Shown: positions 6,756-18,802, counted from the stretch's first letter. The stretch is 64,000 nt of DNA from Actinomycetospora succinea (GCF_004363095.1 NZ_SNYO01000004.1:124001-188000), one strand, 5' to 3'. Notes: generated by a model not told the origin, from the letters alone. Made by a program: numbers and translations.

Positions 6756-8000
6756 TCAGTTCAGGCGCTCGAGCACCATCGCCATGCCCTGCCCGCCGCC
6801 GACGCACATGGTCTCGAGGCCCAGGGTGGCGTCGCGAGTGCGCAGGCCGTTGATCAGCGTTGTGGCGATGCGCGCGCCGGTCATGCCGAACGGGTGCCCG
6901 ACGGCGATCGAGCCGCCGTGCACGTTCAGCTTCGCCTCCATGTCCTCGTCGCTCATCCCGAGGCCGCGGGCGGACGGGATGACCTGGGCGGCGAAGGCCT
7001 CGTTGATCTCGACGAGGTCGACGTCGGCGATGCCGAGACCCGCGCGGGCCAGCGCGCGGGCCGAGGCCTCGATCGGCCCGAGGCCCATGATCTCGGGGGA
7101 CAGCGCGCTGACGGCCGTCGACACGATCCGCGCCAGCGGGGCGATGCCCAGGGCGTCGGCGCGCTCCCGGGACATGACCACGAGCGCGGCGGCCCCGTCG
7201 TTGAGCGGGCACGCGTTGCCCGCGGTGATGCGGCCGTCGGGGCGGAAGACGGGCTTGAGGTCGGCGAGCGCCTCGTACGTGGTGCTCGGGCGCGGGCTGT
7301 CGTCGTGCTCCATGACCGAGCCGTCGGCCAGGCGCACCGGCGTGATCTCGCGCGCCCAGAACCCCGACTCCTGCGCCCGCGCCGCGTTCAGCTGGCTGCG
7401 CAGCGCGAAGCGGTCCATCTCCTCGCGGGTGACGCCCTCGGCGAGCGCGACGTTCTCGGCGGTCTGCCCCATCGCGATGTAGGGGTCGGGGTAGAGGCCG
7501 TCGGCGCGGGGGTCGTGCCACTCGGTGGCGCCGGCCGCGGCGACGTCGGCCGTGCGCTGCTCGGCGTCGGCGAACAGCGGGTTGTGGGTGTCGGGCCAGG
7601 AGTCGGAGTTGCCCTTCTCGAACCGCGACACCGTCTCGACGCCCGCGGCGAGGAAGACGTCGCCCTCCCCGGCGCGGATGGCGTGGGCGGCCATGCGCGC
7701 GGTCTGCAGCGACGACGAGCAGTAGCGGGTGATCGTCGCACCCGGCAGCGTGTCGAGGCCGAGCTCGACGGCCACGATCCGCGCGAGGTTGAAGCCCTGC
7801 TCGCCGCCGGGCAGGCCGCAGCCGAGCAGGAGGTCCTCGATCTCGGCGGGGTCCAGCGCCGGGACGGCGTCCAGGGCGGCGCGCACCACCTGCGCGGTGA
7901 GGTCGTCCGGGCGCGTCGCGGCCAGCGAGCCCTTGCGGGCGCGGCCGATGGGCGAGCGGACGGCGGACACGATGACGGCCTCGCGGGCTGGGTCGACCAT
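6756..8000 (-). CDS. Acetyl-CoA C-acyltransferase (thiolase), FadA3-like
   Basis: This 414-residue protein has the thiolase fold. The nucleophile is Cys94 in ITRYCSSSLQTARMA, the His is in GGSIAVGHPFGMTGAR, and the second Cys is Cys399 in CVGGGQGMAM. Thiolases cleave 3-ketoacyl-CoA (or condense acyl-CoAs) as the last step of beta-oxidation. The NEAFAAQ motif is present. The position just before cbs matches fadA3 (Rv1074c) in M. tuberculosis. No partner enoyl-CoA hydratase/dehydrogenase is adjacent. Chain length is not predictable from sequence. Confidence 0.9.
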   Translation of the reverse strand: MVDPAREAVIVSAVRSPIGRARKGSLAATRPDDLTAQVVRAALDAVPALDPAEIEDLLLGCGLPGGEQGFNLARIVAVELGLDTLPGATITRYCSSSLQTARMAAHAIRAGEGDVFLAAGVETVSRFEKGNSDSWPDTHNPLFADAEQRTADVAAAGATEWHDPRADGLYPDPYIAMGQTAENVALAEGVTREEMDRFALRSQLNAARAQESGFWAREITPVRLADGSVMEHDDSPRPSTTYEALADLKPVFRPDGRITAGNACPLNDGAAALVVMSRERADALGIAPLARIVSTAVSALSPEIMGLGPIEASARALARAGLGIADVDLVEINEAFAAQVIPSARGLGMSDEDMEAKLNVHGGSIAVGHPFGMTGARIATTLINGLRTRDATLGLETMCVGGGQGMAMVLERLN

Positions 8001-8127
8001 GCCGCCGACCCTACGACCGCGCGGCGGGCCCGTCGTCGGGGCGAGTCGGCGCGCATCGACCCGGTGATCCGCCGCACGTCCGCGGGGGCGAGCGGCGAAC
8101 GAGGCCGTCAGCCCGGAAGATGGTGGT

Positions 8128-9531
<1,404 letters not shown>

Positions 9532-9543
9532 CGACGGTGTGCC

Positions 9544-9549
9544 TAGGGT
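9544..9549 (+). promoter_or_regulatory. -10 box of a leaderless promoter (metB)
   Basis: TAGGGT ends 7 nt before GTG 9557, suggesting that metB has its own promoter just after cbs. Confidence 0.45.
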
Positions 9550-9556
9550 GGACGGG

Positions 9557-10702
9557 GTGAACGGCTTCTCCACCCGCGCCCTGCACGACGGTCAGGAGCC
9601 CGACCCGACGACGGGCTCGGTCGTCGTGCCCATCTTCGCGACGTCGACCTTCGCCCAGGACGGCGTCGGCGGCCTGCGCTCCGGCTACGAGTACGCGCGC
9701 ACCGGCAACCCCTCCCGGACCTCGCTGGAGACGACGCTCGCGTCGCTCGAGGGCGCGCGCCACGCCCGCGCGTTCGCGTCCGGCATGGCCGCCGAGGACG
9801 CCCTGCTGCGCGCCGTCCTGCGCCCCGGCGACCACGTCCTCATCCCGCTGGACGCCTACGGCGGCACCTACCGGCTGATCTCCACGGTCTACGCCGACTG
9901 GGGCGTCGAGTTCACCGCGGTCGACACCGCCGACCTCGAGGCGGTCCGGGCGGCGATCCGGCCGAACACGAAGATCCTGTGGTGCGAGACGCCGACCAAC
10001 CCGCTGCTCGGCGTCGCCGACATCGCGGCGCTCGGCGCGCTGGCCCGCGAGCGCGAGCTCATGCTCGTCGTCGACAACACGTTCGCCTCGCCGTACCTGC
10101 AGACCCCGATCGCGCTCGGGGCGCACGCCGTCGTGCACTCGACGACGAAGTATCTGGGCGGGCACTCCGACGTCGTCGGCGGCGCGCTCGTCACCGACGA
10201 CGACGGGCTGCACGAGAAGCTCGGCAAGATGCAGAACGGCATGGGCGCCGTGCCCTCGCCGTTCGACTGCTTCCTCACCCAGCGCGGCATCAAGACGCTC
10301 GCGGTGCGCATGGAGCGCCACAGCGACAACGCCGAGCGGGTCGCCGACGTGCTGGCCGCGCACCCCGCGATCACGGCGGTGCTCTACCCGGGGCGCGCCG
10401 ACCACCCCGGCCACGAGGTCGCCGCCAAGCAGATGCGGCGCTTCGGCGGGATGGTCTCGGTGCGCGTCGCGGGGGGCGAGCAGGCCGCCCGCGCCCTGTG
10501 CGCCGCGACCCGCGTGTTCACCCTCGCCGAGTCGCTCGGCGGGGTGGAGTCGCTCATCGAGCACCCCGGCGCCATGACCCACGCGTCGACGGCCGGCTCG
10601 CTGCTCGAGGTGCCCGACGACCTCGTGCGCCTGTCGGTGGGCCTGGAGGACGCCGACGACCTCGTCGACGACCTCCGCCAGGCCCTCGACACGCTGGCCT
10701 GA
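9557..10702 (+). CDS. metB: Cystathionine gamma-synthase/gamma-lyase (Cys/Met metabolism PLP enzyme)
   Basis: This 381-residue protein is a Cys/Met-metabolism PLP enzyme: YEYARTGNPSR near the N-terminus, VDNTFASPY for cofactor contact, and Lys198 in HSTTKYLGGHSD. A GTG at 9518 is also possible, but it overlaps the end of cbs and the -10 box lies between the two starts, so 9557 is preferred. MetB and cystathionine gamma-lyase are hard to separate by sequence. Beside cbs, the lyase direction (cystathionine to cysteine) is at least as likely as synthesis. The name follows the orthologous position Rv1079. Confidence 0.9.
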   Translation: MNGFSTRALHDGQEPDPTTGSVVVPIFATSTFAQDGVGGLRSGYEYARTGNPSRTSLETTLASLEGARHARAFASGMAAEDALLRAVLRPGDHVLIPLDAYGGTYRLISTVYADWGVEFTAVDTADLEAVRAAIRPNTKILWCETPTNPLLGVADIAALGALARERELMLVVDNTFASPYLQTPIALGAHAVVHSTTKYLGGHSDVVGGALVTDDDGLHEKLGKMQNGMGAVPSPFDCFLTQRGIKTLAVRMERHSDNAERVADVLAAHPAITAVLYPGRADHPGHEVAAKQMRRFGGMVSVRVAGGEQAARALCAATRVFTLAESLGGVESLIEHPGAMTHASTAGSLLEVPDDLVRLSVGLEDADDLVDDLRQALDTLA

Positions 10703-10712
10703 CCAGCGAGGA

Positions 10713-11147
10713 CTAGCCCCGGACGCTGTCCCCGTAGATCCGATCCACGAGCATGACCATCAGCACGCGGCGGTCGGCCACCATCGTCGCGCGGTACTCG
10801 TCCCAGTCGGGGTGCTCGCCCGCCGCCGTGCGGTAGTACTCGACGAGCGCGTCGACCTCGGGGGAGTGCGGGTCGGTGCCGGGGCCGGTCAGCGTCACGG
10901 GGCCCTCGGCGGTCGCCCACGCCCACCCGTCGGCGGCGGTGACCTCGAGCGCCGCGCGCGGGTCGCGCCGGAGGTTCGCGGTCTTGGCGCGGCCCTCGGT
11001 CATCGAGACCGACACCGTGCCCGCCACGGGGTCGTAGAACGGCTGGACGGGGGAGAGCTGGGGCAGCCCGCTGGCCTTGATGGTGGCGAGCACGCCGAGG
11101 CGGCTCTCGGCGAGCAGGGCGACGGGGTCGAACGAGGGGGCGGTCAC
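10713..11147 (-). CDS. PPOX-class F420-dependent oxidoreductase
   Basis: The 144-residue protein has the split-barrel flavin/F420-binding fold: LLAESRLGVLATIKASGLPQ, then QPFYDPVAGTVSVSM, then AKTANLRRDPRAAL, the usual signature of actinobacterial PPOX-class F420 enzymes. The length is typical. It probably reduces a small substrate with F420H2; the substrate is unknown. It ends 10 nt from metB, convergent. Confidence 0.85.
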   Translation of the reverse strand: MTAPSFDPVALLAESRLGVLATIKASGLPQLSPVQPFYDPVAGTVSVSMTEGRAKTANLRRDPRAALEVTAADGWAWATAEGPVTLTGPGTDPHSPEVDALVEYYRTAAGEHPDWDEYRATMVADRRVLMVMLVDRIYGDSVRG

Positions 11148-11162
11148 CCCCCGATGATGCGC

Positions 11163-11399
11163 CTACCCGCGCCGCGACATGGGGTCGTGATCGCTCGCGT
11201 CGCCGACCAGCGGGTCGATGTCGGCGGGCTTGAGGCAGCCGCCCTGCAGCGAGATGCCGTCCGGGGTGCTGACGTACCGGGCGGGGTCGTCGCAGCCCGC
11301 GGAGCCGACCGTGCCGACGGCCGCGAGCGCGAGCAGCGCGGCGAGGAGCAGCGGGAGGGCCCGGGCGAGGCGCGTCACGCGCGCGTCGGGAGGCGACAT
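11163..11399 (-). CDS. Small exported or membrane-anchored hypothetical protein
   Basis: A 78-residue frame from ATG 11399; an upstream GTG is possible because a long G-run with GGAGG precedes it. A basic N-terminus is followed by one hydrophobic stretch (LPLLLAALLALAAVGTVG) and a short exported tail with two cysteines (SAGCDDP and QGGCLKP). The SAGC is a weak lipobox. I do not recognise a family. It is the next gene upstream of the PPOX gene on the same strand, separated by 15 nt. Confidence 0.5.
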   Translation of the reverse strand: MSPPDARVTRLARALPLLLAALLALAAVGTVGSAGCDDPARYVSTPDGISLQGGCLKPADIDPLVGDASDHDPMSRRG

Positions 11400-11660
11400 C
11401 GTGCCCACGGTGCCCACCCCCCCTCCGATCGCCGCCGGCGGAGCCTCACGCCGATACCACAAGGCTACCGGCGCTCCGCGAGTGCGAGCCCGACGCGCAC
11501 GATCGGGCGACCGGCGACGGCGGAGGCGCGACGACCGGTCGTGCCGGACGGCCTCACAGCGCCCTCACCGCTCACCGTCCGCTCGTCCTGAGCGGGACCT
11601 GAGGAGGGCCTGAGCGGGCCCCGAGCGAAGCGCGCGGGCGTGGCTGCCAGGATCGGCGGC

Positions 11661-12860
11661 GTGGAGCTCGTCCGTCCTGCCGACGTCCGGGCGGCGCGGG
11701 AGGCGCTGGCCGGGGTCGTCCGCGAGACCCCCGTGACGCCCTCGCGGGCCCTCGACGCCGTGACACGGGGCCCCGTCCTCCTCAAGTGCGAGAACCTCCA
11801 GCGGACCGGCAGCTTCAAGATCCGTGGGGCCTACCGCCGCATCCAGCGCCTCGCCCCCGGCGAGCGCGCCGCCGGGGTGGTGGCCGCGAGCGCCGGCAAC
11901 CACGCCCAGGGCGTCGCGCTCGCCGCACAGCTGCTCGGCACCCGGGCGACGGTGTTCATGCCGGCCGGGGCGCCGCTGCCCAAGATCGAGGCCACCCGCG
12001 AGTACGGGGCCGACGTCGAGCTCGTCGACACGCTCGACGACACGTTCACCGCGGCCGCCGCGTTCGCCGAGCGGACCGGGGCGGTGCTCATCCACCCCTT
12101 CGACCACCCCGACATCGTCGCGGGCCAGGGCACGGTCGGGCTGGAGATCCTCGAGCAGGTCCCGGACGTCGCGACGATCGTCGTCTGCACGGGCGGGGGC
12201 GGGCTGCTCTCCGGCATCGCCGCGGCGTGCGCGCCGGCCGGCGTCCGGGTCGTCGGCGCCCAGGCCGCGGGGCTCGCCGCCTGGCCGCCGTCGCTGGCGG
12301 CGGGCGCCCCGACGAGCGTGGCCGGCGCGACCATCGCCGACGGCATCGCGGTCTCGCGCCCCGGTGAGGTGACGTTCGCGCACGTCCGGGCCCTGGTCGA
12401 CGAGATCGTCACCGTCGACGAGGAGGCCATCGCCCGCGGGGTGCTGCGCTGCCTGGAGCGCGAGAAGCTGCTCGTCGAGCCCGCCGGCGCCGCGGCCGTG
12501 GCGGCGGTCGCGGAGTACCCGCAGCGCTGGCCCGCGCCGGTGGTCGCGGTGCTCTCCGGCGGCAACGTCGACCCGATGCTGCTGGTCGACATCGTCCGCC
12601 GGGGCCTCGTCGCCGCCGGGCGCTACGCCGCGCTGCGCGTGCGCCTCACCGACCGCCCGGGCTACCTCGCGGACGTCCTGCGCCGCGTGGGGCAGGCCGG
12701 CGGCAACGTCGTGGACGTCGAGCACCGCAGGCTCACCGGGTCGGGTGCGGCCCCGGGGACCGTGGACGTGGCCCTCACGCTCGAGGCGCGGGGCCACGAC
12801 CACCGGGAGGCGATCCTCGCCGACCTCGCGGGTGCCGGCTACGAGGTGGCGGCGGAGTGA
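11661..12860 (+). CDS. ilvA: Threonine ammonia-lyase (TdcB-like with ACT domain)
   Basis: The 399-residue PLP enzyme has Lys53 in RTGSFKIRGAY, the cofactor loop CTGGGGLLSG, SAGNHAQG, and a C-terminal ACT domain (about 320-399, RLTDRPGYLADVLRRVGQAG). It deaminates threonine to 2-oxobutanoate, entering isoleucine biosynthesis. The single short ACT domain resembles the TdcB-with-ACT group of about 400 residues rather than the long biosynthetic E. coli IlvA. I favour GTG 11661 because the protein then begins in register with relatives, and a -10-like CAGGAT ends 7 nt upstream. GTG 11640 is the alternative. It converges with greA, 3 nt apart. Confidence 0.88.
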   Translation: MELVRPADVRAAREALAGVVRETPVTPSRALDAVTRGPVLLKCENLQRTGSFKIRGAYRRIQRLAPGERAAGVVAASAGNHAQGVALAAQLLGTRATVFMPAGAPLPKIEATREYGADVELVDTLDDTFTAAAAFAERTGAVLIHPFDHPDIVAGQGTVGLEILEQVPDVATIVVCTGGGGLLSGIAAACAPAGVRVVGAQAAGLAAWPPSLAAGAPTSVAGATIADGIAVSRPGEVTFAHVRALVDEIVTVDEEAIARGVLRCLEREKLLVEPAGAAAVAAVAEYPQRWPAPVVAVLSGGNVDPMLLVDIVRRGLVAAGRYAALRVRLTDRPGYLADVLRRVGQAGGNVVDVEHRRLTGSGAAPGTVDVALTLEARGHDHREAILADLAGAGYEVAAE

Positions 12861-12863
12861 GCG

Positions 12864-13358
12864 TCAGGCGCTGTACGGCTCGGCCGACACCAGCGTGACC
12901 TCCATCGACCCGCCGTCGGGCAGGTCGTAGCTCACGGTGTCGCCGGCCTTGTGGCCCAGCAGGGCCGACCCGAGCGGGGAGTTCGGCGAGTAGACCTCGA
13001 GGTCGCCGTGGGCGCCCTCCTCGCGGGACCCGAGCAGGAACGTCTCGGTGTCGTCGTCGCCCTCGAAGCGGACCTTCAGCACGGTGCCGGGCACCGCGGT
13101 GCCGCTCTCGGTGGGCGTCTCGCCGACCTTGGCGGTGTGCAGCAGCTCCTGGAGGTGGCGGATGCGGGCCTCCATGACGCCCTGCTCCTCGCGGGCGGCG
13201 TGGTAGCCGCCGTTCTCCTTGAGGTCGCCCTCCTCGCGCGCGGCGTTGATCTTCTGCGCGATCACGGGACGCTGGCCGACGAGGTCGTCGAGCTCGGCCT
13301 TCAGCCGGTCGTGAGCATCCTGGGTCAGCCAGGTCACCTGCGTCTGCGTCTCGGTCAC
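12864..13358 (-). CDS. greA: Transcription elongation factor GreA
   Basis: The 164 residues equal the usual actinobacterial length. An N-terminal coiled coil ([20 protein letters not shown], with tip residues in [23 protein letters not shown]) precedes a C-terminal FKBP-like domain ending [21 protein letters not shown]. The tip acids EEGDLKEN are those that stimulate transcript cleavage by backtracked RNA polymerase. The GTG start at 13358 has GAGGAG 9 nt upstream. A terminator-like hairpin lies in its leader (see 13484-13510). Synteny with mca across the divergent intergene matches Rv1080c/Rv1082. Confidence 0.95.
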   Translation of the reverse strand: MTETQTQVTWLTQDAHDRLKAELDDLVGQRPVIAQKINAAREEGDLKENGGYHAAREEQGVMEARIRHLQELLHTAKVGETPTESGTAVPGTVLKVRFEGDDDTETFLLGSREEGAHGDLEVYSPNSPLGSALLGHKAGDTVSYDLPDGGSMEVTLVSAEPYSA

Positions 13359-13483
13359 GTCGATCAACTCCTCGGAGGTCCGTTCCCGCGCTGCGCGGGT
13401 CGGCGGCCTGTTCTCCTCGCGGGCACTTCTGACACCACGCCGGCGTGCGTGGCGCCGGCGGCCCGGGGGCCACAGACGGAAAA

Positions 13484-13510
13484 ACACGGCCCGCGGCATG
13501 CGGGCCGTGT
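13484..13510 (-). terminator. Intrinsic terminator/attenuator inside the greA leader
   Basis: ACACGGCCCGC pairs exactly with GCGGGCCGTGT (11 bp, 5-nt loop). Read on the minus strand, the direction of greA, it is followed directly by five U residues. It lies about 125 nt upstream of the greA start and just at the predicted transcript start, so termination would release an RNA of about 35 nt. This resembles the E. coli greA leader that yields GraL RNA. Function is inferred. Confidence 0.7.
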
Positions 13511-13516
13511 CGCCCT

Positions 13517-13544
13517 ACGGTAACACGCCCGAGCCGGTGCGAAA
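13517..13544 (-). promoter_or_regulatory. Predicted greA promoter
   Basis: On the minus strand, TTTCGC (13544-13539) and TACCGT (13522-13517) are separated by 16 nt. The expected start is near 13510, the first base of the leader hairpin. The remainder of the greA-mca gap (13545-13795) shows no further clear motif. Confidence 0.45.
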
Positions 13545-13795
13545 CCCGTTCGAGGGTGCCGCCGGGAGGATCGGGTGGGCGTGAAGGGCCTTGACCACCT
13601 GCACTTTTCCTGATCCACGGACGGCCGCAGCCGCCTCGTGGAGATCCCCGCGGGCGTGCTCGTCCATGATCGGGCACGGCCCCGGAGAGGGTTGGCGGCG
13701 GGGCTGTCGGGGGTGCCCGGGATGATGGAGGCACGCGGGGGCGTTGTTCCCCGGTGGCCACCAGTTCGACGCACGAGGACGGCTCCGGACAGACG

Positions 13796-14704
13796 ATGAG
13801 CGCACTCCCTTCCGATCAGCCCCTGCGGCTGATGTCGGTCCACGCCCACCCCGACGACGAGTCCAGCAAGGGCGCCGCGTCCTGCGCGCGCTACGTCGCG
13901 GACGGCGTCGAGGTCATGGTCGTGACGTGCACCGGCGGCGAGGCCGGCAGCATCCTCAACCCCGCGATGGACACCCCCGAGGTCCACGCCGACATGGTCG
14001 GCACGCGCCGCGCGGAGATGGACAAGGCGGCGGCGATCCTCGGGGTGCAGCACCGCTGGCTCGGGTTCGTCGACTCGGGGCTCCCCGAGGGCGACCCGAA
14101 GCCCCCGCTCCCGCAGGGCTGCTTCGCCCTCGAGCCGCTCGAGGTGCCCACCGAGGCCCTGGTGGGCCTCATGCGCGAGTTCCGCCCGCACGTCGTCGTC
14201 ACCTACGACGAGAACGGCGGCTACCCGCACCCGGACCACATCCGCACCCACGAGGTGTCGATGGCGGCGTTCGACGCCGCGGGCGACCCGGACCGGTTCC
14301 CGCTGGCCGGCGAGCCGTGGCAGCCGCTCAAGGTCTACTACTCGCACGGGTTCTCCAAGGCCCGCATCCAGGCGTTCCACCAGGCCCTGCTCGACGCCGG
14401 CATGGAGTCGCCGTGGGCGGAGTGGCTCGAGAAGTGGGACGACTCGCGCCAGGACCCGGGCACGCGCATCACCACCCGCATCACCTGCGCGGAGTACTTC
14501 CCGGTCCGGGACGACGCGCTGCGGGCCCACGCCACGCAGATCGATCCCAACGGCCGCTGGTTCCAGATGCCGATGGAGATGCAGCAGCGGGTGTGGCCCA
14601 CCGAGGACTACGAGCTCGCGCGCTCCCTGGTCGACACCGACGAGACCAACGAGAACCCCGGTGACGACCTCTTCGCCGGCGTGCGGGAGCGGGTCGAGGC
14701 ATGA
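13796..14704 (+). CDS. mca: Mycothiol S-conjugate amidase
   Basis: This 302-residue PIG-L/LmbE metalloprotein has zinc motif [13 protein letters not shown] (His18, Asp21) and a distal [11 protein letters not shown] providing the second His. [11 protein letters not shown] and [10 protein letters not shown] are features of Mca rather than MshB. It hydrolyses mycothiol conjugates of electrophiles into a mercapturic acid (exported) and GlcN-Ins (recycled). ATG 13796 gives an N-terminus like the mycobacterial protein; a GTG at 13754 would add 14 residues. The downstream small membrane gene overlaps its stop by 4 nt. The position beside greA matches Rv1082. A second PIG-L enzyme (MshB) lies at 62.4 kb. 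Confidence 0.93.
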   Translation: MSALPSDQPLRLMSVHAHPDDESSKGAASCARYVADGVEVMVVTCTGGEAGSILNPAMDTPEVHADMVGTRRAEMDKAAAILGVQHRWLGFVDSGLPEGDPKPPLPQGCFALEPLEVPTEALVGLMREFRPHVVVTYDENGGYPHPDHIRTHEVSMAAFDAAGDPDRFPLAGEPWQPLKVYYSHGFSKARIQAFHQALLDAGMESPWAEWLEKWDDSRQDPGTRITTRITCAEYFPVRDDALRAHATQIDPNGRWFQMPMEMQQRVWPTEDYELARSLVDTDETNENPGDDLFAGVRERVEA

Positions 14705-15033
14705 CCCGCCTGGCCGTGTGGTGGACGCTGCTCCCGACGGCGGTGCCCGCGCCGCCGCCCGGGGGTGCGCCCGGCAGCGAGCGCGGCGAGGAGTTCGGCA
14801 AGACCTCGCCGATCGCGCTCGTCGTCATCCTGCTGCTCGGCGTGGCCACGGCCCTGCTCATCCGGTCGATGACCAAGCACCTGCGCAAGGTGCCGGCGTC
14901 GTTCGACGCGGCGGAGGAGGACGGGTCCGGCCGTCCGGACGCCGAGGCTGCTCCGGACGACGAGGACCGCTCGGCGCCGGCGCACAACGGCACGGACCGG
15001 ACGGACCGGCCGCCCGGCGCCGGCTCGCCCTGA
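14701..15033 (+). CDS. Small single-pass membrane protein linked to mca (Rv1083-like)
   Basis: The 110-residue protein overlaps the mca stop by four bases (ATGA), so it is translationally coupled. A Pro/Gly-rich N-terminus precedes one membrane helix ([22 protein letters not shown]), a short basic KHLRKVP flank, and an acidic, disordered C-terminal tail rich in Asp/Glu/Pro. The same arrangement follows mca in mycobacteria (Rv1083). The function is unknown; coupling suggests a role near Mca or mercapturate export. Confidence 0.75.
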   Translation: MTRLAVWWTLLPTAVPAPPPGGAPGSERGEEFGKTSPIALVVILLLGVATALLIRSMTKHLRKVPASFDAAEEDGSGRPDAEAAPDDEDRSAPAHNGTDRTDRPPGAGSP

Positions 15034-15072
15034 ACTCGCTCTGACGGGCCCCGGCTGAGACCATCTCCCGTC

Positions 15073-17100
<2,028 letters not shown>

Positions 17101-17114
17101 CGCCCGTCCGGGGG

Positions 17115-17137
17115 GCAGCGAACGGGCGCTTCGCTGC
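17115..17137 (+). terminator. Hairpin terminator after the YyaL-family gene
   Basis: GCAGCGAA (17115-17122) and TTCGCTGC (17130-17137) form an 8-bp stem with a 7-nt loop, 15 nt after the stop codon. Confidence 0.55.
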
Positions 17138-17192
17138 TTCTCCGCGTCCGACGTCCCCGTCGATCACCGGCCGTGCCGCTTCGCGCCCGGCG

Positions 17193-17236
17193 AACACCGA
17201 CACAGGTGTTTCCGTGTAATGCTGTAAGCGTTGCAG
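17193..17236 (+). promoter_or_regulatory. Palindromic promoter region of the RHH-like gene
   Basis: AACACC (17193-17198) and GGTGTT (17205-17210) form a perfect 6-6-6 inverted repeat. A second near-palindrome, CTGTAA-GCG-TTGCAG, lies at 17222-17236, with TGTAAT as a possible -10 between them. Two operator-like elements before a predicted DNA-binding protein suggest autoregulation. Confidence 0.45.
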
Positions 17237-17256
17237 GAGCTCGGAGGGAGTGGGCG

Positions 17257-17943
17257 ATGATGGTGGGACGCGGAGGACACCGGGGACGGCCCGGGCGAGG
17301 CGGCCCGGGGCGTCGCGGCGGCGGACGGGTCCCGACCGACCTGCCCGCGACCGACGACCTCGTCGGCTGGCTCGCCGGCCGCCTGCCCGACGGCTGGTTC
17401 ACGGGCACGCCGGCGGTCACGGTCGACCGCGAGGAGATCCTGGTGGTCGGTGACCTGCCGGCCCCGACCCTCGACGACGGCGCCGACGAGGCCGCGCGCT
17501 CGGCCGCGGCGCGCGGGCGCATCGAGCGCTTCCGCGAGGAGACCCGCGGCGAGCGCATGGAGGTGGCGCGCCAGGCCGAGCACCGCTACGGGCGCAAGGT
17601 CGCCTGGGGCGCGCGGATCGGCGACGTCGAGGAGCTGTTCACGACGCTGTCGGTGCCGGTGATGACGCGGCTGCGCCAGCCCGAGCGCCTGGTGCTGGAC
17701 ACGCTGGTCGACGCGGGCGTCGCGCGGTCGCGGTCGGACGCGCTGGCGTGGGCCGTGGCGCTGGTCGGCGAGCACGCCGGCACGTGGCTCGAGGACCTGC
17801 GCGGCGCGATGAGCGCGGTCGACGAGCTGCGGACGAAGGGCCCGGTGCTCGACGACGACACCTCGGGCGACGCCGGGGGCGTCGACGACCGGCCGGACCC
17901 CGGTGACGGGGGCGGCGGCGACCCGGTCCCGCCGCAGGGCTGA
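17257..17943 (+). CDS. Conserved actinobacterial protein with ribbon-helix-helix-like C-terminus
   Basis: This 228-residue protein starts at ATG 17257 behind GGAGGGAG. The N-terminus is Arg/Gly-rich (HRGRPGRGGPGRRGGGR), a likely nucleic-acid-binding tail. A middle domain contains DDLVGWLAGRLPDGWF and VTVDREEILVVGDLP. The later part (MTRLRQPERLVLDTLVDAGV then ARSRSDALAWAVALVGEH) resembles ribbon-helix-helix regulators. The tail is acidic and Gly/Pro-rich. I recognise this as a family recurrent in actinobacteria but know no assigned function. Two palindromes upstream support a DNA-binding role. Confidence 0.7.
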   Translation: MMVGRGGHRGRPGRGGPGRRGGGRVPTDLPATDDLVGWLAGRLPDGWFTGTPAVTVDREEILVVGDLPAPTLDDGADEAARSAAARGRIERFREETRGERMEVARQAEHRYGRKVAWGARIGDVEELFTTLSVPVMTRLRQPERLVLDTLVDAGVARSRSDALAWAVALVGEHAGTWLEDLRGAMSAVDELRTKGPVLDDDTSGDAGGVDDRPDPGDGGGGDPVPPQG

Positions 17944-17962
17944 GCAGCACGCCGGACCGAGA

Positions 17963-17997
17963 GACGCCCTCGCTGCGCAGGACGCAGCGGGGGCGTC
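17963..17997. terminator. Bidirectional hairpin terminator
   Basis: GACGCCCTCGCTGCG (17963-17977) pairs with CGCAGCGGGGGCGTC (17983-17997), 15 bp with one G-T and a 5-nt loop, between convergent genes. Confidence 0.8.
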
Positions 17998-18021
17998 CCT
18001 CGCTGCGCGTCCGGGACGCGC

Positions 18022-18699
18022 TCAGCCGGCGTAGAGCACCAGCCAGATCGCGATGTAGTGGCAGGCCGCCGCGATGACCGTCGCGGCGTGGAAGAACTCG
18101 TGGAAGCCGAAGGTGTCCGGCCAGCCGACCGGGCGTCGCAGGGCGTAGAAGACCGCGCCCAGGCTGTAGAACGCCCCGCCGACGATGAGCAGGACGAGCG
18201 CCGCGACGCCGCCGCGGTGGAGCAGGTCGGGGATGACGAACACCGCGACCCAGCCCAGCGCCAGGTAGAACGGCACCCCGACCCAGCGCGGGGCGTGCGG
18301 CCACACCAGCTTGAGCACCACGCCGCCCAGCGCGCCCGCCCAGACCACGGCGAGCACGATCAGCCCGGTGCGCTCCGGGAGGGCGAGCACGGCGAACGGC
18401 GTGTACGTGCCGGCGATGAAGACGAAGATCATCGCGTGGTCCAGGCGCTTCATGACGCCCCGGGCGCGCGGGGAGACCCACGTCCGCCGGTGGTAGAGCG
18501 CGCTGATGCCGAAGACGCCGCAGACCGTCAGCGAGTAGACCGCGACCGCGAAGGCCGCCTCGGCGGAGACGGTGGCACCGGCCAGCGACACCAGCGTGAT
18601 CCCGGCCGCCACGGCGACCACGAACGACCACAGGTGCAGCCAGCCCCGCATCCGCGGCTTGACCGGAGCCGGTTCGGCGAGGGGGTCGATGAGGGTCAC
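18022..18699 (-). CDS. PAQR/hemolysin III family membrane protein
   Basis: The 225-residue protein has seven predicted membrane helices. It carries the PAQR/TrhA histidine pattern: SALYHRRTW after helix 2, KRLDHAMIF, and FGFHEFFHAATVIAAACHYIAIW near the end, consistent with a zinc site. Bacterial TrhA-type proteins affect membrane energetics and fluidity; the name hemolysin III is historical and does not imply a toxin. Synteny matches Rv1085c beside the Z-prenyl synthase. Starts at GTG 18699. Confidence 0.9.
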   Translation of the reverse strand: MTLIDPLAEPAPVKPRMRGWLHLWSFVVAVAAGITLVSLAGATVSAEAAFAVAVYSLTVCGVFGISALYHRRTWVSPRARGVMKRLDHAMIFVFIAGTYTPFAVLALPERTGLIVLAVVWAGALGGVVLKLVWPHAPRWVGVPFYLALGWVAVFVIPDLLHRGGVAALVLLIVGGAFYSLGAVFYALRRPVGWPDTFGFHEFFHAATVIAAACHYIAIWLVLYAG

Positions 18700-18802
18700 G
18701 CCGTCAGGGTAGGTGGCGGACCCGTGCGGGCCCCGCCCGTTGTGGCGAGCCCGGCACCGTCACCACCCCGTCACGGGGATCCCCGGCCCGGGAGGCACCG
18801 TC

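Noticed and set aside
13484-13510. Bidirectional terminator between greA and mca
   Set aside because: The U-run is only on the minus strand and no gene ends on either side (greA and mca diverge), so a leader attenuator is the better reading.
18022-18699. Possible toxin because of the name hemolysin III
   Set aside because: The sequence is a seven-helix PAQR/TrhA membrane protein; haemolysis is not implied.
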